From the NCBI GenBank assembly GCA_036823255.1, contig DAISGC010000119.1:1-8519 (forward strand): a stretch of DNA of 8,519 bases. Direction: 5' to 3'. Positions 5,259 to 8,519 of the stretch are shown here, in pieces (positions within the stretch are counted from its first letter, which is position 1; the number at the start of each line of letters is the position of its first letter). A program made the position numbers and the translations under genes. The notes under the pieces are model-generated. The model worked only from the letters and a program-made list of their open reading frames with translations, had not been told where the DNA came from and made no database searches. This stretch comes from UBA4658 sp002405485. GTDB taxonomy: Bacteria > Planctomycetota > Phycisphaerae > Phycisphaerales > UBA1924.

Positions 5259-6826
5259 GCACCTCGGAGAAGGGCAAGGCCCTGAGCCAGAGCGGCGGCG
5301 CGAGGGTGATTCCGACGCTCGCCAACATCGTCGCGACGATCGGGCCGGCGTCGGATGATCCGGAGACGATCGCCAAGCTCATCGACGCGGGCGTGAGCGT
5401 CTTTCGGGTGAACTTCTCGCACGGATCACTGGGCGACCATGCGCGGCGAGTGTCGGCGATCCGATCCGCGGCGGCGGCTCTGCGGCAGCCGGTGGCGATT
5501 CTCGGCGATCTGCAGGGGCCCAAGATTCGCGTGGGAACGCTGACTGAGGGGGTCCTCCTGGAGGCCGGGCAGGACGTGGTGTTCGCGAAGTCGCCGGATC
5601 AGCGGTTCGATCCTCGGAACTCGTGTGTGCGCTTGCCGACGGACTACGCCGGGCTCAGCGACGACGTTGAACCGGGGCAGCGGGTGCTGATCAACGACGG
5701 GGCGATTCGTCTGCTTGCGGTGGACGCCGAGCCGGGCGACGACGCGGGTTTGCTGCGGTGCCGCGTGCTGGTTGGCGGGCTGGTGACGTCGAAGAAGGGG
5801 ATCAACCTGCCCGATTCGGCAGTGCAGACGAGCGCGATCACCGAGCAGGACTGGGCACACGTCGAGTGGGCGGTGGCGCACGGCCTGGACTTTCTGGCGT
5901 TGTCGTTTGTCCGGACGGCTGACGAGGTTCGAACGTTGAAGAAGGCGCTTCAGGGGATGTGCCCGATCGACTTCCGGGTGGAGAACACCGGGGCGGGGGC
6001 GATGATCCCGGTGATCGCAAAGATCGAGAAGCCGCAGGCGCTGAAGGAACTGGATGCGATCGTCGATGCGGCGGACGGGATCATGGTTGCGCGGGGCGAT
6101 CTGGGCGTGGAGATGGACCTCGCAGAGGTCCCGATGGTGCAAAAGCGGGTGATCGCCAAGTGTGACGAGTGGGGCAAGCCGTGCATCGTCGCGACGCAGA
6201 TGCTTGAGAGCATGATCTCGAGCGTGACTCCGACGCGGGCGGAGGTGTCGGACGTGGCGAACGCGATCCTGGATGGGGCGGACTGCGTGATGCTGAGCGC
6301 CGAGACGGCGAGCGGGAAGCACCCCACGATCGTCGTGGACACGATGCGCAGGGTGATCGAGGCCGCCGAACGCGTGCTTGTGGAACGAGCGGCGAGCGCG
6401 ACGCCCTCGTCGCGGCTGGTGCAGAGCCGGTATCGCACCGCAGCGCTTGCGCACGGTGCGTGGCACGTGGCCCGTGACATCGGCGCTCGGGTGGTGGCGT
6501 GCTGGTCGCAGGAAGGCGGCACCGCGCGATACCTGTCGCAGACGGGGCTGAACATCCCGATCATCGCGTACTCGTCGGATGCTCGCCAGGTTCGGCGGAT
6601 GGCGCTGCTTCGGGGTGTGACGGCGCGTGACATGGAGGTCCCTCCAAGCGGCATGCTCGCGGAATGGAACGCGATGGTCGAGAAGGACCTGCTGGAGCTC
6701 GGCTGGATCAACCCGGGTGATCCGATCGTGATGCTCGCGGGAAAACCGCTCGGGGTGAAGGGCGCGACCAGCACGCTCGCGGTGCACTACACAGGCAATC
6801 AATCCACGGGATTCATGCGACTCTGA
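5255..6826 (+). CDS. pyk: Pyruvate kinase, PykA-like
   Basis: Catalyses phosphoenolpyruvate + ADP to pyruvate + ATP, the last step of glycolysis, in the cytoplasm. The 523-residue product carries ATIGPASDD near the N-terminus, FRVNFSHG (substrate and cation site), DLQGPKIRVG (85-94), KKGINLP in the B domain, the signature IPVIAKIEKP with catalytic Lys256 and Glu258, MVARGDLGVE (277-286, metal ligand Asp282), ATQMLESM, PTRAEVSDVANAILDG and LSAETASGKHP. A complete C-terminal domain (about 385-523) follows. DLQGPK with Val93 (Leu, Gln, Lys117 and Val120 in rabbit numbering) matches the potassium-independent class and E. coli PykA rather than PykF (DTKGPEIRT). About 15 extra residues (233-250) precede the catalytic Lys strand. 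The GTG start overlaps the upstream stop by four bases, and cinA follows after 27 bases, so it is probably the middle gene of an operon. Confidence 0.96.
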   Translation: MSTSEKGKALSQSGGARVIPTLANIVATIGPASDDPETIAKLIDAGVSVFRVNFSHGSLGDHARRVSAIRSAAAALRQPVAILGDLQGPKIRVGTLTEGVLLEAGQDVVFAKSPDQRFDPRNSCVRLPTDYAGLSDDVEPGQRVLINDGAIRLLAVDAEPGDDAGLLRCRVLVGGLVTSKKGINLPDSAVQTSAITEQDWAHVEWAVAHGLDFLALSFVRTADEVRTLKKALQGMCPIDFRVENTGAGAMIPVIAKIEKPQALKELDAIVDAADGIMVARGDLGVEMDLAEVPMVQKRVIAKCDEWGKPCIVATQMLESMISSVTPTRAEVSDVANAILDGADCVMLSAETASGKHPTIVVDTMRRVIEAAERVLVERAASATPSSRLVQSRYRTAALAHGAWHVARDIGARVVACWSQEGGTARYLSQTGLNIPIIAYSSDARQVRRMALLRGVTARDMEVPPSGMLAEWNAMVEKDLLELGWINPGDPIVMLAGKPLGVKGATSTLAVHYTGNQSTGFMRL

Positions 6827-6853
6827 ACTCCGCCGGGCTGCGAATCTGGAACC

Positions 6854-8296
6854 ATGAACACTCTCGACGATTTCCATGACTCCGCGGCCATCGTCTCCAG
6901 CGGTGATGAGATCATGCTCGGCCAGCTTCAGGACACTAACGCGAGGTGGATCGCCGAACAGCTTGTCGGGATGGGCGTTCGTCCGGTCGAGTTTGCATCC
7001 GTCGGCGACGATGCGGAGCAGATCGCCGGTACGCTTGATCGGCTGTCGAGCCGCGTGCCGCTGATCATCATGACCGGCGGGCTGGGCCCGACCGAGGGTG
7101 ATCTGACGCGAGCCGGGCTTGCGCGTGCGCTCGGCGACGATCTGGTTCTGGACCCGGTCGCTCAAGCGGATCTGGATGCAAAGCTCCGGACCCGGGGGCG
7201 GCAGATGACCGAGGCGCAGGCACGGCAGGCGATGCGCCCGGCCGGGGCACGCTGCCTGCCGAACGCAGTCGGCACCGCGCCGGGGCTGCACGCGGTGCTG
7301 CCACGCACCGGGTCGCGTGAGCGGGCGTGCGAGATCGTGTGCCTTCCCGGTCCGCCCAATGAGCTCAAGCCGATGTGGAGCAAGGAAGTCGCGCCGCTGA
7401 TCCGACCGCTGAGTGGTCGACCGATCGTGACGCGGCTGATGACGGTCGTGGGCATCGCCGAGAGTGATCTGGTCAAGCGGCTGGGCCCGCTCATGGCTCG
7501 TGACCGTGTTCCGCTCATCGGCGTGACGGCGAGCGACGGCGTGCTGACGATCCGGCTGCGCTGCGAGAGCGTCCCCGACGCCGCACGAGCGCGAGCGCTC
7601 GTGGATGCGGATGCCGAAGACCTGAAGCGACAGCTTGGTGTGCATGTGGTTTCGGATCGGGGAACATCGGTTCCGACCGTGATTGTCCAGACACTTGCCG
7701 CGCGTGGGCGCTCGCTGACGACGGTTGAGTCCTGCACGGGTGGCATGTTGGGTCAGATGCTCACGGATGTTCCGGGATCATCCTCGGCGTATGTGGGTGG
7801 ATGGGTCACCTACAGCAACGCGCTGAAGACCGAACTGGTGGGTGTTCGGAGTGATCTCATCGCGCGGCACGGCGCGGTAAGTCGTGAGGTGGCGTCGGCG
7901 ATGGCCATGGGAGGACTCCAGCGCAGCGGCGCGGACGCCGCACTGGCCATCACAGGTGTTGCGGGGCCGGACGGCGGGACTCCCGAGAAGCCCGTCGGGA
8001 CGGTGTGGATAGCCGCTGCATTCAAGGCAGACCAGCTGGCCACGAATGAGGCCGCGCACGGGAGCAGTGGGGGAGTGGCGTCCGGAGCGCTGGCGCAGGC
8101 GAGGTCGCTCGACGTTCAGGAACGCACCGATGGCGTCGTTGTGGATGCGCGACGCCTGTCGATTCCCGGAAGTCGAGCGGACGTTCGGCGACGTGCGGCG
8201 GGCGCGGCGCTGGCCCTGCTCTGGTTCTACCTTCAGTCATCAGGAAGCGAGCCGGGATCGCCGCCGTCGCGACTGCTTTGGGAGATGCCGAGCTAG
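6854..8296 (+). CDS. cinA: CinA family protein: MoCF-like domain plus PncC-type NMN deamidase
   Basis: Two-domain CinA protein of 480 residues. The N-terminal COG1058/MoCF-like domain (about 8-175) has SGDEIMLGQLQDTN, TGGLGPTEGDLT (74-85) and LPGPPNEL; relatives are reported to hydrolyse ADP-ribose. In the GPTxDDxT motif the first Asp is Gly82 while Asp83 remains. A middle segment (about 180-265) links to the C-terminal PncC domain (about 275-463). That domain has ESCTGG (Ser293), TYSNALK (Tyr320, Lys325), HGAVSREVA and GVAGPDGGTPEKPVGTVWIA. PncC deamidates NMN to nicotinate mononucleotide for NAD recycling. Usual family length is about 415-425. The excess is an insertion of some 30-40 residues (391-432) before RRLSIPGSRADVRRRAA, plus a tail of about 17 residues after the last helix. 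ATG 6854 is the first start before the family N-terminus. The Shine-Dalgarno is poor, so translation may follow from pyk, 27 bases upstream. Confidence 0.93.
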   Translation: MNTLDDFHDSAAIVSSGDEIMLGQLQDTNARWIAEQLVGMGVRPVEFASVGDDAEQIAGTLDRLSSRVPLIIMTGGLGPTEGDLTRAGLARALGDDLVLDPVAQADLDAKLRTRGRQMTEAQARQAMRPAGARCLPNAVGTAPGLHAVLPRTGSRERACEIVCLPGPPNELKPMWSKEVAPLIRPLSGRPIVTRLMTVVGIAESDLVKRLGPLMARDRVPLIGVTASDGVLTIRLRCESVPDAARARALVDADAEDLKRQLGVHVVSDRGTSVPTVIVQTLAARGRSLTTVESCTGGMLGQMLTDVPGSSSAYVGGWVTYSNALKTELVGVRSDLIARHGAVSREVASAMAMGGLQRSGADAALAITGVAGPDGGTPEKPVGTVWIAAAFKADQLATNEAAHGSSGGVASGALAQARSLDVQERTDGVVVDARRLSIPGSRADVRRRAAGAALALLWFYLQSSGSEPGSPPSRLLWEMPS

Positions 8297-8317
8297 TCCA
8301 AGCGTGGACATTTGACA

Positions 8318-8333
8318 GGCTCGAAACCGAGCC
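8318..8333 (+). other. Hairpin after cinA
   Basis: GGCTCG (8318-8323) and CGAGCC (8328-8333) form a perfect 6-bp stem around AAAC, starting 22 bases after the cinA stop. It sits where a terminator is expected but has no T-tract. It may be a processing or Rho-linked 3' end structure, or chance. No other terminator is visible before the tRNA promoter. Confidence 0.4.
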
Positions 8334-8336
8334 CAC

Positions 8337-8390
8337 TCCCGAACTCGCCGAACCGGCCGAGACAGCCAAGACACCCGAAACACCCGACTC
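8337..8390 (+). repeat. Degenerate 9-nt tandem repeat, six units
   Basis: Six consecutive 9-base units start at 8337, 8346, 8355, 8364, 8373 and 8382, with an approximate consensus of (A/C)(C/G)CCGAAAC: TCCCGAACT, CGCCGAACC, GGCCGAGAC, AGCCAAGAC, ACCCGAAAC, ACCCGACTC. The array lies between the cinA stop and the tRNA promoter and is C/A-rich, unlike its G-rich surroundings. Frame 1 across it reads Pro/Ala-Glu-Thr/Pro-type tripeptides, but that frame is not cinA's and runs into the tRNA gene. Its role is unknown. Confidence 0.55.
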
Positions 8391-8456
8391 GGGCGCGAAC
8401 AGAAGAGACCGCCAAGTCCCGCGAGCTGCAGGTGTGGCGAACGCGTGGCAGAGTGG

Positions 8457-8462
8457 TATACT
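8457..8462 (+). promoter_or_regulatory. -10 box of the tRNA-Gly promoter
   Basis: TATACT matches the -10 consensus at five of six positions and ends nine bases before the mature tRNA 5' end, so the transcript would start a few bases upstream of it. The -35 candidates (GTGGCG at spacing 17, TGGCGA at spacing 16) match TTGACA at only three positions. Confidence 0.6.
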
Positions 8463-8471
8463 TCGGAGACC

Positions 8472-8519
8472 GCGGGCGTAGTTCAGCGGTAGAACGTCAG
8501 CTTCCCAAGCTGAATGTCG
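8472..8519 (+). tRNA. tRNA-Gly (anticodon CCC), truncated by the window end
   Basis: The 5' acceptor strand is GCGGGCG (8472-8478), then TA. The D-stem GTTC/GAAC (8481-8484, 8492-8495) encloses AGCGGTA. The anticodon stem TCAGC/GCTGA (8497-8501, 8509-8513) is perfect. Its 7-nt loop TTCCCAA has U33 and anticodon CCC at 8504-8506, which reads the glycine codon GGG. The variable loop ATGTC follows, and the window ends at the first T-stem base. About 26 bases (T-arm, 3' acceptor strand and discriminator) lie outside, so acceptor pairing cannot be checked. Confidence 0.93.

Noticed and set aside
5426..7645. 739-residue open frame on the minus strand
   Set aside because: It runs across both pyk and cinA in antisense, crosses their gene boundary, and has Arg/His-rich composition with no recognisable domain; the sense frames carry clear family motifs.
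8312..8317. Perfect TTGACA -35 box
   Set aside because: No -10-like hexamer lies 16-18 bases downstream (CACTCCCG), and it is about 140 bases from the tRNA -10, so it is probably a chance match.
8278..8481. Small 67-residue gene after cinA
   Set aside because: It starts with TTG inside cinA without a Shine-Dalgarno and stops inside the tRNA gene; it is better described as a repeat than as a gene.
1..8519. Novel defence, mobile or CRISPR-type system
   Set aside because: I looked for transposase or integrase motifs, terminal inverted repeats, regularly spaced repeats and toxin-antitoxin-like gene pairs and found none; the genes are housekeeping or metabolic.

Overview
The window comes from a GC-rich bacterium. 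The style of the aspartyl-tRNA synthetase, the degenerate -10 boxes (TACACT, TATACT) and leaderless-looking starts fit Planctomycetota, perhaps Phycisphaerae. That placement is an impression from protein flavour, not a computed result. Most of the DNA is ordinary chromosomal housekeeping sequence. I see no transposase, integrase, CRISPR array, phage gene or recognisable defence system.

Layout, left to right. (1) Positions 1-183 may hold the last codons of an upstream gene (to 33), a G-run with quadruplex potential, and a hairpin next to a Shine-Dalgarno sequence. (2) A 142-residue single-domain globin-like protein (184-612) has lost the proximal histidine and other heme-pocket residues. (3) A strong intrinsic terminator (660-692) is followed by aspS (737-2602). 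(4) A short-chain dehydrogenase (2629-3378) lies on the minus strand, convergent with aspS and divergent from the next gene. (5) A rightward operon-like set follows: an exported solute-binding protein with a long C-terminal extension (3459-5258), a pyruvate kinase whose GTG start overlaps that gene's stop (5255-6826), and a cinA-type gene (6854-8296). (6) A short spacer holds a hairpin, a 9-nt degenerate tandem repeat and a promoter for a tRNA-Gly(CCC) gene, which is cut by the window end.

How the genes work together: aspS and tRNA-Gly serve translation. Pyruvate kinase makes pyruvate and ATP in the last step of glycolysis. CinA/PncC recycles pyridine nucleotides. The solute-binding protein presumably captures a ligand outside the cytoplasmic membrane, but no ABC permease or ATPase is encoded here. 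The link between an orphan binding protein and pyruvate kinase is therefore unexplained.

The observations most worth a second look are the heme-pocket-less globin, the matched pair of leaderless-type promoters in the 80-bp divergent region, the orphan binding protein coupled to pyruvate kinase, and the 9-nt repeat after cinA.
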